From: Mesorhabditis belari
Lineage: Eukaryota; Nematoda; Chromadorea; Rhabditida; Rhabditidae
Assembly (NCBI GenBank): GCA_958450365.1
Contig: CAUEEP010000467.1
Span: 1 to 64,000, forward strand
DNA: 64,000 nucleotides
Direction of reading: 5' to 3'
The notes beneath the pieces are model-generated. The model was given only the letters and a program-made list of their open reading frames with translations, had not been told where the DNA came from and made no database searches. The stretch's first letter is position 1. Every line of letters starts with the position of its first letter. This document shows positions 34,053-53,450 of this stretch, piece after piece. A program made the position numbers and the translations under genes.

Positions 34053-35287
34053 ATGAAATTTCTCTATTTAATTTCGCTTCTCTTTGCTTTAATTGTAGCA
34101 GATTTTCCGGATCTATGTGAGGTTGGGAAAATCCAGAAAAAATATTATATTAAAATATTCTGCGTTCAGGTTCTCTCCGTTGATCGCAATGGAATGGTCG
34201 AGGTGAGAAGTTTGGCTAAGTTGGTTGAAAAATGTTTTTGAAGAAAAGAGAAACAGCCATCAATTTCTAGCTATCAACTTGCAGATTTTTGCATTGTTTT
34301 TCAACAATTTAAGCCTTGTTTTTCAAAAATTTAAACAATCTTGCGTTTAGCTCGAATTTCCGGTCAATTTCGGTTCTTCGGGAGCCGCTCGAAGAAAAAC
34401 GGCTTTCTCCGAATTCAACAAAGTCGATCAAGATAGTTAGAATTGAGATTGAATAATCCTGGAAATTAAATGCTGAAAAATGGAAATGATTAAGCAAAAT
34501 TGTAATTGATTAAGCAATGATTAAGCAGAATTATTTAGAGTTAATCAAAATTTGTGGTGGCTCTGATGGGAAACCGTGTGATCAACATAAATGCGTAAGT
34601 GTAGAAGAAAAGTCTGAAGAAAAACTTCTATAGAAATGTTCTATAGAAGCTGTAAGAGCTGTAGAAAGCTTTTATAGAAATGTTCTATAGAAATTCTTTA
34701 AAGAAACCTATTAAAGAAACCTATTAAAGAAATCTTTTATAGAAATCCTTTATAGAGATCTTTTATAGAAATCTTTTATAGAAATCCTTTAAAGAAATCC
34801 TTTAAAGAAATCCTTTATAGAAATCCTTTAAAGAAATCCTTTATAGAAATCCTTTATAGAAATCCTTTATAGAAATCCTTTATAGAAATCCTTTAAAAAG
34901 AATCCTTTAAAGAAATCCTTTATAGAAATCCTTTATAGAGATCTTTTACAGAAATCTTTCATAGAAATCCTTTAAAGAAATCCTTTAAAGGAATCCTTTA
35001 AAGAAATCCTTTAAAGAAATCCTTTATAGAAATCTTTTATAGAAATCCTTTAAAGAAATCTTTTAAAGAAATCTATAGCAATCTTTTATAGATCTTGTTT
35101 TTTTCATTTTCGATTTATTTCAATCGATTTGTTCGATTTGTTCGATCGATTTGTTTATCTTTTAATTTTCTAGATCATTGTTCAAACAAAAGAGATCTCA
35201 AAAGAGCAATGGAAGCCCGTTTTGATCGGTGACGCTTTCCCGAAACCGCTCGGAAGTCGAGTGTGTCGTCGAAAAGAGAATCTTTAA
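34053..35287 (+). CDS. small secreted cysteine-containing protein, 5 exons
   Basis: Exons: 34053-34121, 34170-34202, 34351-34435, 34539-34594, 35174-35287 (TAA). Phases agree; product 118 aa. MKFLYLISLLFALIVA is a clear signal peptide. The mature part reads DFPDLCE, VLSVDRNGMVE, a basic stretch GAARRKTAFSEF, KICGGSDGKPCDQHKC and GSRVCRRKENL, so five cysteines and a compact extracellular fold are likely. I do not recognise the family. The exon pattern (small exons, short introns except intron 4) and AATAAA signals near 35320 support a real gene. Intron 4 is expanded by a 13-bp minisatellite. The upstream flank is the repeat at 33470-33900. Confidence 0.75.
34650..35082. repeat. 13-bp minisatellite
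   Basis: About 30 copies of AGAAATCCTTTAT/AGAAATCCTTTAA in intron 4 of the small secreted-protein gene. Confidence 0.93.
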
Positions 35288-35970
35288 ACGAGGATAAAGA
35301 AATAACATAATGAATAAATAAATAAAAGATAAATAAATGATAAAAGTCAAAAAGATAGAGCTCATTTGATTACATAAATTTATAAAATTTGAAAACGATT
35401 TGTCCAGCGATTTTCTTTAAAACAACAATTGAACATTTTACACAAAAAAAGAGTTTTTTAGCGAGTTGAGACGAGCTTTGAGCTTTGTCTTAAAAGCCAT
35501 TTTGCAGAGAAATGATAGGGCTTTTTCGGCCGCAACAAATTTCATAAAGAATTCTTTTCTATAGAAAGAAAAGTTTGAAAAAAGATTGTAACCAAATAGA
35601 TTCTCTTGATTTTTCAAAGTTTTTCTCTTTTCAATATTTTCCTCGCGTAAGCAAGTCATTTTTGTGAGAGCTGGTAAAAGAAAAAAGGGAAAAAAGGGAA
35701 AAAAGGGAAAAAAGGGAAAAAAAGACTGAAAAACTTGTTAGATTTGAACTTTTCTGTTTCTTTTCTTTTCCTGTTTCACTTTGTTTTAAAATTTCTCTAC
35801 TTGAAAATCGATTAAAGCATTCTTAAGCAGCATTTATAGCCTCAATACCAAAGCCGAATAGCTTTTTATTGGGTTGATGAATTGAAATCAGATAGCTTAA
35901 ACAAGAAATCAAAAATTTACGACCTTAGCTCAGCATTAAAGCATTTGATAGATTCAACAACGCATAAATA
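35288..35970. other. no gene supported
   Basis: 3' flank of the secreted-protein gene. A minus-strand frame at 35659-35438 is lysine-rich and has no splice or domain support. A GGGAAAAAA micro-repeat lies at 35680-35720. Confidence 0.35.
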
Positions 35971-36415
35971 TTGGGTTGGTGAATTGAAAACTGTTTATAA
36001 CTGTTTATATTATTGAATACTATACTAAAAAGGAATTTATGGCCTTCTTTAGTCTCATTTTTTGATGGCATTGAAAACCAAAAAGAAATATTGGGTTGGT
36101 GAATTGAAAACAGCCGGCTATTGTCATATGTGGCAGTTTGGGCACTTTCTTCAAAAGAAACCCATTTTGGTGTCAATGGAAAAGTTGTAGGGGAAATGAA
36201 ATGGCGGAAAATGAGGGGAGGGGGAGGGGGGGCGGGTTACGGTATCTGTCTGTCTTTCTGTCTGTCTTTCTGTCTGCCTTACTGTATGGGCATTTTGTCG
36301 GCCGTATTTTGCTCAATATTTCATTTTGCATGGATATTATATTTTGAGTTGTTTTTGGTGTCATTCGATGCGTAATTTCATTCTGCATCAAATGATAGTT
36401 AAAATAGTCAATATA
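35971..36415. mobile_element. broken pieces of the TTGGGTTGGTGA mariner family
   Basis: Three copies of the terminal TTGGGTTGGTGAATTGAAAA or a close variant start at about 35868, 35971 and 36091 without matching right ends. The last is interrupted by a TCTGTCTTTCTG pyrimidine repeat near 36245. Confidence 0.7.
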
Positions 36416-36969
36416 TTGGGTTGGTGAATTGAAAACTGCCGGCTATTGTCATATGTGACAGTTTGAGCACTTTCTTCAAAAGAAACCCATTTTGGTGTCA
36501 ATAGAAAAGTTGTGGAGAATCAAAGATTAAGTTTATATCCTAATTTTCAGAACGATTCAAAAGCTGGGTTTCAAGAAATGCCAAATTTACGAATTTTCAC
36601 AAAACTTGCAACAAAACTGGCAACAAAACTTGCATTTTAAGCGGAACTACTAAGTGTATCTTTTTTGAAATTTGGCTATAAGCCTAATTTTTGATTCTCT
36701 ACAATTTTTCTATTGACACCAAAATGGGTTTCTTTTGAAGAAAGTGCTCAAACTGGGATCTCCAGTCTCCATCTCCAGTCCTCCATTTTTGAGTCTCACA
36801 CTTGTCTCACACACAAACCAAAATCCTACTACGAAAGAGGAATCCGCAAATTGTCTGTAAAATGGGCAGGAGTCGTCAATAATAATGGAAATTATTTGGA
36901 ATGAATTTATGGTTTTATGTTGAATAAATTTTAGTTCAAAGTCCCGCAGTTTTCAATTCACCAACCCAA
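36416..36969 (-). mobile_element. mariner relic with both ends
   Basis: Perfect ends TTGGGTTGGTGAATTGAAAA and inverse, flanked by TA on each side. On the plus strand 36830-36905 a remnant of the transposase C-terminus is readable (YYERGIRKL, VVNNNGNYLE). The DDD core is gone; subterminal inverted repeats dominate. Confidence 0.85.
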
Positions 36970-37219
36970 TATTTTCCCAGGTTTCCCAGAAAATCGATTT
37001 GCTCAGTGCAATGTTTATCATTCATCAACCTAATAGATTACTATATTTATAAGTTAACAATCTCAATAGACATCTAAGTAATGGACTTGTTGAGTATGTT
37101 ATTGTTGAGTATGTTGTATTGCTGAGTATTGCTTTACTAGAGCAGCAAGTAGCAAGTTTATAAAGCTGCAAGCAGCTAGTTCTTTCCTTTTGCCACCTGT
37201 TAGGTTGATATGATAAAGA

Positions 37220-37430
37220 AAAGACAACAGATTGTTCATCTACAAACCAAAATCCTACTACGAAAGAGGAATTGTCTGTAAAATGGCCGCAAATTGGCTG
37301 TAAAATGGGCAGAAGTCGTCAATAATAATGGAAATTATTCGGAATGAATTGATGGTTTTATGTTGAATAAATTTTAGTTCAAAGTCCGGTTCAAAGTCCC
37401 GCAGTTTTCAACTCACCAACCCAACATTTT
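37220..37430 (-). mobile_element. right-end fragment of the mariner family
   Basis: Carries AATCCTACTACGAAAGAGG, GGAAATTATTCGGAATG and the inverted end TCACCAACCCAA. The left part is missing. Confidence 0.75.
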
Positions 37431-37671
37431 CCCAGGTTTTCCAGAAAATCGATTTGCTCAGTGCAATGTTTATCGGCGGTTCGTTTTTTTGATTCTTTTC
37501 TTTCCGTTCTTTCCTTTTTCACTCTTTTCCTAATGCTCTCTCTTTTCTCTATTTTCTAGAGCTCTATTTATTGCTCTACCTCTAAAAACTTTGTCAACAA
37601 TTTCTTTTTTTTACTTTAACATGCGTTTTTAATTTAGATATTTCAATTTCTAAAGTCTCAAAAAGTTTTCG

Positions 37672-40600
37672 ATGATGAGTTTTTGGAGAGAAGATACCGT
37701 TGAGGATTCGTCATGTGCTTTTTGTCACATAAAATGTAAGAATTTAAAAGTTGGGAATGAAAATGATATGAAAATGAAATCGATTTTAGTTTCTAATTGG
37801 TTTTTAGGTTCTTTTTAAAAGTTAAAGAAGCTTTAGACTCATTTTTTTGTGTACTTTTTGCTTTTTCTGATCTTATTTCTTCATTAAACTCATTAAAGAA
37901 ACATTCTTTAATACAAGAGAAAATTGTTTTGTTTTTAAATTTGTTCAATTTATCAATTTGTTTTTAAAAAGAAGAGTTGAGTGCACTGGAAAAGATCAAA
38001 AAAAGAGTTTTTTAAGGAGAAGACAAAGTTTAACTGGTAAACAAACTTGTTCTTGTTCTACCTTGTAAACTTGTTCTATCTTTTTCTCAAAAAGTAGACT
38101 TTTTGTTTCAACTTCCCATTTAGTCCCAACTTTCCGACACTCATTGCAATCTGCGGAAACGCTTCGATGTGGAGTGAGCGTTTGTTTGAATTGTTATTGG
38201 GAACATTACATGATCAATGGAAAGCACAAGGATCACGAATGTCCGATGGAATGTTTGAGATTGCCAATGGGTTAGTTGAGGGAAATTTTTAGGCAAAATA
38301 AGTCAAAATAAGTCAAAATAAGTCAAAATAACACGAATTTTGTCTAATTTTGATCGAATTTTGTCTTACTGACTATAAATATTTGAAAAAGTGGCTTGTA
38401 TAGCTTTGTGACCAGGGTAATTCAAAATTATAGCAACTTGGCATTTGCTGGAGCCAGCCAATTACAATTTTATTGGGTTAGTGAATTGAAAACTGCCGAA
38501 CTTTGAACTAAACTTTGAACTAAAATTTATTCAACATAAAACCATGAATTCATTCCAAATAATTTCCATTATTATTGACGACTTCTGCCCATTTTTACTA
38601 AATAATCTATTAGTATTGGGTTGATGCATAATTATCCGGACTTCTTTTATAAATGATTTTATTTAACAAAAAATAACATAAATAGTTAGAAAAATATGTT
38701 TAATTGATTATTCTGGAGCATATTCACCGCCTACATCAATAACTGATTGCCATTTGCTTGGAAGACGATCGATTCCACGAGCGAAGAATAAACGATCTTT
38801 GGAGGCAATCCACGCTTTAACATCGTCTATCAAGTCATCCAAATCGTTGTAGATCTTATTTGTTTGCCAATTTTTGAGCGATCGATTGACGTGGTAGTCC
38901 GTTGGGGCTTCTCCAGTTCTTTGAGATCGCGAAACGACTCTGCGGCAGACCATCCCTTTTCGAAGTGGTAGAGCATGATATGGCGAAGATGGATATGATT
39001 GTCGACACGCATTTTGTTCACTAAAGAATAACGAATATTTAAAAAAAAGAAATAGACAAAAAGCTTTCAAAACAAAAAAGATACAAGCACGCAAAAAGAA
39101 GTCCGGATAATTATGCATCAACCCAATATATGCTAACTAGTAGCCAAAATTCGATAACGATTGCTTGGTTCAATCAAGAGAATGAGAACGATTGATTGAT
39201 TGATTGGTTGGTTGAACGATTGCTTGGTTCAGAAGAGAAAGAGCCTCTAACGCTGACACGCTGAAAAGCTTTGTGTGTTTCACTCTTTGTCGACTCGCTC
39301 AGCTCAGAAACATTAATGAAGAAAAGGGTCCAGAAAATTTTTGGGATAATTGCTCACATCCGGATACAATTCAACTTGAATTACCTCTTTTGATTGATTT
39401 TTTTTAGTAGATGTCTAGGAATTTTCTCTTGCAACTCATTCTTTTTCTCATTCTCACAATTCAACTCTCTCATTTTCTCTCGGAACTTTAGAGACTCATT
39501 CTCTCAATTGAGCCAAGCAATCGTTATCAACCTTTGGCTACTAGTTAGCCGATTAGAAAACCAGTCAACAGTTTCATCTGAAATTTCCATTGAATAGTCT
39601 ATAAGAATAGGTTAACTAGTAGATAAAATTTGATGCTAATTAACCTTTTCGATTTCTAAAAAAACATCTATTTTAAAACTATCGTACCAAACTGCTAGTT
39701 TAACCAAATTTTGGCATTGTGAATCTTCATAAAACTAATAATATTGGGTTGGTGAATTGAAAACTGCGAGACTTTGAATCAAAAATTTATTCAACATAAA
39801 ACCATAAATTCATTCCAAATAATTTCCATTATCATTGACGACTTCTGCCCATTTTACAGGCAATTTGCGGCAATTTGCGGATTCCTCTTTCGTAGTAGGA
39901 TTTTGGTTTGTGTGTGAGACAAGTGTGAGACTCAAAAATCGAGGACTGGAGATGGAGACTGGAGATCCCAGTTTGAGCACTTTCTTCAAAAGAAACCCAT
40001 TTTGGTGTCAATAGAAAAGTTGTAGAGAATCAAAAATTAGGCTTATAGCCAAATTTTCAAAAAGATACACTTAGTAGTTTCGCTTAAAATGCAAGTTTTG
40101 TTGCAAGCTTTGTAAAAATTCGTAAACTTTTCATTTCTTGAAAACCAATTATTGAATCGTTCTGAAAATTTGGATATAAGCTTGATTTTTGATTCTCTAC
40201 AACTTTTCCATTGACACCAAAATGGGTTTCTTTTGAAGAAAGTGCCCAAACTGTCACATATGACAATAGTTTTCAATTCACCAACCCAATAACTTTGTGA
40301 CCATGCAGGGTAATTCAAAATTATAGCAACTTGGCATTTGCCGGAGCCAGCCAACTACAATTTTCAAATAATCAAATCACTGATAAACCACAAGTTTTAT
40401 GAATTTTTCAACAAAAAAGTCAATCAAGGCTTTCATCAACGATTCCTTCAAGGATTTGATGTTTTTGTGCGACTTCGAGCAGGCTTTTGCTTCCAAAATG
40501 CTCCAGACAAAGAAATCAAGGGGGTTAAGATCAGGAGAACTTGTTGGCCACTCAGAAAACTTGATAAACACAACCCACCGTTAAGTCGTACAAATGACAG

Positions 40601-43600
40601 CTTATTTTTGGTGTCAACTCAAGTTTATCCTTTAGTTTATCCTTTTTCAAGTTAAGTTGTTAATTGATTTTGTAGAGTTTTCTGTAATTTTGTACTAGTT
40701 TTTACTAGTTTTTAAGAGGAGATTCAGGGCTATCGAATGAGTATAATAGTCTAGTTTATCCTTGAATTTACACCACCTTATCAGTAAAATAGTTAAAGAC
40801 TACGCGACTGTACGCCCAAAAACCCCAAATTTGTTAAGGTAATTGACGTTTGGTTTAAGAGAAGTATTGAAGAGTTCAAGCGGAGTATTGAAGTATTGAA
40901 GTCAATATGAAGGAAATGTTCTAATAAAAGAATTTAAAAAGTTAATTCATGTTTAATCACTCAACTATCGTCAAGATTGTGAATTCCCCCGAGTAGCCAA
41001 CTTTGACGCCCGATTTGACGGTGTTCTCGAGGACTTTAGTCTTGTCAAAATGGCACATTATAAAGTCAAAATTTGACAAGGAATCGAATGGCATCTTTGG
41101 TTTTTCGATCGGACCACTTGAACTCTTGAAATAAACGTCTTGAGCATCCACTTGATCTTTACCTGATAGCTCACAATCCAGCTTCACTGATAGCTTACAA
41201 TCCAGCTTCACTGATAGCTTACAATCCAGCTTCACTGATAGCTTACAATCCAGCTTCACTGATAGCTTACAATCCAGCTTCACTGATAGCTTACAATCCA
41301 GCTTCACTGATAGCTTACAATCCAGCTTCACTGATAGCTTACAATCTCTAACGTATTTTAGCGTTTAATTTGTAAAGCTCCCAAATCTATAAAATACCTC
41401 ATCAGTTTTACTTGTGTAAAACTACGACTACGCGACTGTACGCCCAAAAAGACGTTGTCGCGAACGTGTTAACTCCCAAACGTGTTAACTCATTTCCCAC
41501 CAAAAGCGCAAACCAAGTTTCAGAGCTGAAACATCGTCGTTTCCTTTGTCCACCGAAAATCATTGGATGGCTGAATGAGAGGGTATTCAAATTGGCGAAA
41601 ACTTTAGCATTCAGCTGTTATTTTAGTCCTGTCAACCGCCAAAGTGTCAACAATGCTATCAAGAATGTGAGTTTTGAATAAAATGATTGATTCGCAAACT
41701 CAGATGTACTTGCAAACTCAGATGTACTTGATTTTAGACTCGCTGACCAATCCATCGCAACTCCCTTACGCACTGCCGTGTAATCATTCGATTTGTCATC
41801 AATGTGTTCAATGGTCAAAGTATAAATCTACAAAAAAGAGCTGGAAAGTCTTTTGTCCGGATTGTTCGAATGATTTCGAGATTTGGCACAAAGATCCGAC
41901 TGCACAGAGGAATCGATTAAAGTGTAAGTTTACAAGGGGAATTGTTTGAAGTAACAGTGAGATTTTGGCACCAAAATGAGAGGGAAACAACTATCGAATA
42001 CGGCGAGTACGATGCTGCTTTCGGATTTTGCTAAGGATCACTAGTTTTCTAGAAAAATGGCTTTAAAATTTCGCGGTCTACGCTTGAAAAAACGAGGCAC
42101 GCTTCAATAAAAGGACTTCTTTCGGGCAAAGGAAATATGACTTTGTGGTCGGTCGGTAGAGTGCTCGCCTCCGAGTCCCGTGGCCCTGGTTCGGTCCCGC
42201 GCGGTGCCATTGTTTTTTCTCTTTTTCTAAAATTTTATATATCGTATTCTCTCTATTAGAATTGTACTCTTTAATAGTATTGTACTGTAGTATTGTACTG
42301 TAGTATTGTACTTTAGTATTGTACTCTAGTATTGTACTCTAGTATTGTACCTTAGTATTGTACTCTAGTATTGTACTCTCTAACAGTGTTCCGGTCGGGA
42401 GGAGGGTTGAAAAGATAATAGTAGGCACTACTATTAGAGAGAATACAATATTTTTAATTTTCTAATTTTACATATTCTCTTTTTAGATATTTTAAGGATT
42501 GTAGAACTTTTAAACTCTATTCTACTCCATTGTTCACCAATTTTGATTCATAAATCCAGAAGCCAACCAGAAATAACAATTCTAGCAATTCTCGAGTTAA
42601 ATTTTGACATATTTATCGACACAACATACCGTATTCTCTCTAATAGTAGCGCACTTTGGGCCAAAGCGCCGCCTAAATTGCTCGAAATCTCGAGAACCAC
42701 TTATCAGAATCTATCGATGTGGGGTCGGAAAATGTAGCTGACGATGAGATCTAGTGGGGGATTTGAGTGTTGAGCTTCTGGGAACAACTTGGAAACCGTA
42801 AAGTAGCCATCAACTCGGCTCGGTTCACTACAATTAGAGAGAATACGGTAGACGGTTGCTAGGACTCATGGTATACCAAATCCTAAAGCAATTGCCTGAA
42901 AAAAAACAAATTTTCAAGTTCTACAACTCTTAAAGTATATAAAATACAATTTTGGAAGAAAAAGAAAGAAATGGCGCTGCCCGGGACCGTACCAGGGTCG
43001 CAAGAATTTTTAGCTTTATTTCTATCAAGGCGAGCCCTTACCCCGTCGAAATTTCGTTCACATCACAGTTCGCATTTCGTCTGCCCGAAAGAATTCTTTT
43101 TATAGACGTCCATTTTCGAGTAGATGCCGAAATTTAAAGCCATTTTTCCAGAAAACTAGCGATCCTTGGCATCCGATCCGAAAGCAGCATCGTACTCGCC
43201 GTATTCGATAGGTTTGGTGCCGAAATCTCATTTTGGTGCCTCTCATTTTGGTACCGAAATCTCACCGTCACTTCTGACCATTCCCCGGTTAGAAATCAGG
43301 ACTAAAGCTTGCTAAAATCAGATTAAAATTTAAAATCAGTTTAAAAAATATGAGTTCAAAGTGATTTTATGATTTTAGATCATCTTTAGACTCTTTACAA
43401 CACCATGAGGAACTCCTTGACAAAGCTGAGCGTTTATGGAGACAAGAGACTGTGAGAAAGGTTATTTTGTAATAAGCATTAGCGAAATAGATTCGATTTT
43501 TTGATAGAAATAGAGCTAAAAATCGGAATACAGCCTTTCTGGCCCAATCAAGCTTAGGCTTAGGCTTAGGCTTAGGCTTAGGCTTAGGCTTAGGCTTAGG

Positions 43601-44339
43601 CTTCGGCCGAGGCTTAGGCTTCAAAGCTTTAAAGCATTGAAGCTTTGAAATTTTTTAGCTTTAAAATTTAGGAACGAAAGATGAGAGAGAGATTCGAAGA
43701 TGCTTTGGCTCAATGCACATTTCTGAAAAATCATCTCCCAAATCAGTTCAACAAAATTCTCGATAAAATTGATTTTTTGGAGCAAGTTAGTTGGATTTTT
43801 GCAGTATTTGAATGACATTTTAGAATCTCTAGAATCTCTAGAATCTCTAGCATCTCTAGAATCTCTAGAATCTCTAGAATCTCTAGCATCTCTAGAATCT
43901 CTAGCACCTCTAGAATCTCTAGAATCTCTAGCACCTCTAGAATCTCTAGAATCTCTAGAATCTCTAGAATCTTTAGAATTTCTAGAATCTTTAGAATCTC
44001 TAGAATCTCTAGAATCTTTAGAATCTTTCGAATCTCCGAGAGAAATACGACTTTTTCTTCAATCAAAGTCGGCAAGGAGAAGATGATTTCAAGTGAGAAA
44101 AACGAGTTTTCAAAAAAAAAATTTCCTTTTAGTCAAATTCTGGACGATTTTCAAGAGTTTTTGGAACAATGTTTTGCTTCAATCAAGGATTTAGAGATAA
44201 AAGCTGAGGTAATGGCTTTTTTTAAAATCATAGAGCTTTCAAGAATTTCACTTTTCAATCAAATATATTCAAATTTGAGCATATTTAGGAGCTTTTCTCG
44301 AAATTGCACATCACTGACCCTGAGAAAAGCGATTGGTGA
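37672..44339 (+). CDS. double RING-finger coiled-coil protein, 10 exons
   Basis: Exons: 37672-37735, 38124-38270, 41524-41582, 41627-41666, 41738-41923, 43390-43460, 43672-43785, 44022-44092, 44133-44208, 44289-44339 (TGA). Phases agree; about 292 aa. RING 1 (residues 15-65): CAFC, LRCGVSVCLNC, ECPMEC; the usual His is Val (CGVSVC). RING 2 (97-146): CQQC, LPCNHSICHQC, FCPDC, canonical C3HC4. Residues about 170-290 are charged and heptad-like (HHEELLDKAERLW, QILDDFQEFLEQ), so a coiled coil. Known for the family: RING proteins act as E3 ubiquitin ligases, and RING plus coiled coil recalls TRIM proteins, but no B-box is present. An AATAAA at 44427 is the likely poly(A) signal. Intron 2 holds several transposons; introns 6 and 7 hold TTAGGC and 9-bp arrays. 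Confidence 0.82.
38407..38605. mobile_element. Tc-like terminal fragment plus mariner fragment
   Basis: CAGGGTAATTCAAAATTATA with CAACTTGGCATTTGC matches 40306-40345. It is followed at 38476 by TTGGGTTAGTGAATTGAAAA and the mariner-family segment ending in GACGACTTCTGCCC. Confidence 0.7.
38616..39126 (-). mobile_element. internally deleted mariner element
   Basis: Near-perfect 30-bp ends beginning TTGGGTTGATGCATAATTAT, flanked by TA at 38614-38615 and 39127-39128. The minus strand still encodes the start of a mariner transposase (IHLRHIMLYHFEKGWSAAES) and its C-terminus (ASKDRLFFARGIDRL, SVIDVGGEYAPE) in a different frame. The middle, with the DD34D catalytic residues, is deleted. It cannot move by itself. 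Confidence 0.9.
39129..39547. mobile_element. MITE with TGCTAACTAGTAGC ends
   Basis: TATGCTAACTAGTAGCCAAA and GATAACGATTGCTTGG at the left; inverse at the right near 39515-39547. Same family as 50130-50461. Confidence 0.75.
39744..40289 (-). mobile_element. mariner relic with both ends
   Basis: TTGGGTTGGTGAATTGAAAA ends flanked by TA on each side. The interior is the inverted orientation of 36416-36969. No intact transposase. Confidence 0.85.
40306..40571 (-). pseudogene. Tc1-like transposase C-terminal fragment
   Basis: The minus-strand frame from 40571 reads SEWPTSSPDLNPLDFFVWSI and then KACSKSHKNIKSLKESLMKA, the typical SPDLNPLD block and following helix of Tc1/IS630-type transposases. 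The rest of the protein is absent. The terminal sequence CAGGGTAATTCAAAATTATA (40306) lies at the 3' side. Confidence 0.85.
40957..41165 (-). CDS. possible terminal exon on the opposite strand (tentative)
   Basis: Behind a CTATCAG acceptor at 41161 a frame of about 68 codons (KDQVDAQDVYFKSSSGPIEK onward) ends EFTILTIVE and TGA near 40957. The composition is protein-like, but no upstream exon was found, and it lies antisense in intron 2 of the RING gene behind a 24-bp array. It could be a misplaced or dead exon. Family not recognised. Confidence 0.35.
41165..41348. repeat. 24-bp minisatellite with donor- and acceptor-like cores
   Basis: Seven copies; on the minus strand each unit reads TTGTAAGCTATCAGTGAAGC plus TGGA, so every unit has a GTAAGC donor-like and a CTATCAG acceptor-like motif. 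Confidence 0.9.
42130..42215 (+). pseudogene. tRNA-like relic inside foldback arm
   Basis: GGTCGGTCGGTAGAGTGC is A-box-like; CCTGGTTCGGTCCCGC is B-box-like. It ends GGTGCCA. The anticodon stem lacks a 7-nt loop and no acceptor stem pairs. Confidence 0.5.
42237..42448. mobile_element. MITE with expanded TAGTATTGTACTC array
   Basis: Ends TCGTATTCTCTCTATTAGAA and CTACTATTAGAGAGAATAC. A 13-bp array (TAGTATTGTACTC) fills 42270-42385. Confidence 0.75.
42627..42850. mobile_element. MITE, TACCGTATTCTCTC ends
   Basis: TACCGTATTCTCTCTAATAG and inverse, with the interior GATCTAGTGGGGGATTTG shared with 6331-6556. Confidence 0.85.
42955..43065 (-). pseudogene. tRNA-like relic inside right foldback arm
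   Basis: Minus strand: GGGTAAGGGCTCGCCTTG, then CCTGGTACGGTCCCGGGCAG ending GCGCCA. Clearly the decayed mirror copy of 42130-42215. Confidence 0.5.
43553..43621. repeat. interstitial telomere-type repeat (TTAGGC)n
   Basis: About ten copies of TTAGGC in RING intron 6, with one TTCGGCCGAGGC interruption. TTAGGC is the nematode telomere unit. Confidence 0.93.
43821..44021. repeat. 9-bp minisatellite abutting an acceptor
   Basis: About 22 copies of AGAATCTCT/AGAATCTTT in RING intron 7. Every unit ends in a CTCTAG or CTTTAG acceptor-like motif. The last one (44016-44021) is the acceptor that keeps the frame into exon 8. Confidence 0.93.
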
Positions 44340-44426
44340 ATAGCGATTGTTTTGTTTATTTATTTGTTTAATTTGAAAATTGATTTGCTTTGAGATTATT
44401 CTTTAATAATTGTTGTTTACTGGTTT

Positions 44427-44439
44427 AATAAAGTTTATT
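44427..44439. promoter_or_regulatory. palindromic bidirectional poly(A) signal
   Basis: AATAAAGTTTATT reads AATAAA on both strands. It lies 88 nt after the RING-gene stop and about 58 nt after the alpha-tubulin stop on the other strand, the right distance for both convergent genes. Confidence 0.7.
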
Positions 44440-44496
44440 CCTGCTGAAATACATTTCTATACATTGAAGAACGAATCTGGTACACAAATATACTTT

Positions 44497-53450
<8,954 letters not shown>

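Larger units (their letters stand above)
41945..43280. mobile_element. foldback element with tRNA-like arms in RING intron 5
   Basis: The left arm (GAGATTTTGGCACCAAAATG, AATACGGCGAGTACGATGC, CTTTCGGATTTTGC, AGAAAAATGGCTTTAAA) recurs inverted at 43130-43280. Each arm is followed inwards by a tRNA-like unit (42130-42215 plus, 43065-42955 minus). Two MITEs lie in the centre. Confidence 0.75.

Noticed and set aside
42441..42640. A B-box exon of the RING gene around 42485
   Set aside because: A TTTTTAG acceptor and open frame exist, but no Cys/His pattern, and exon 5 joins exon 6 (43390) in the correct phase without it. The region is inside a foldback element.
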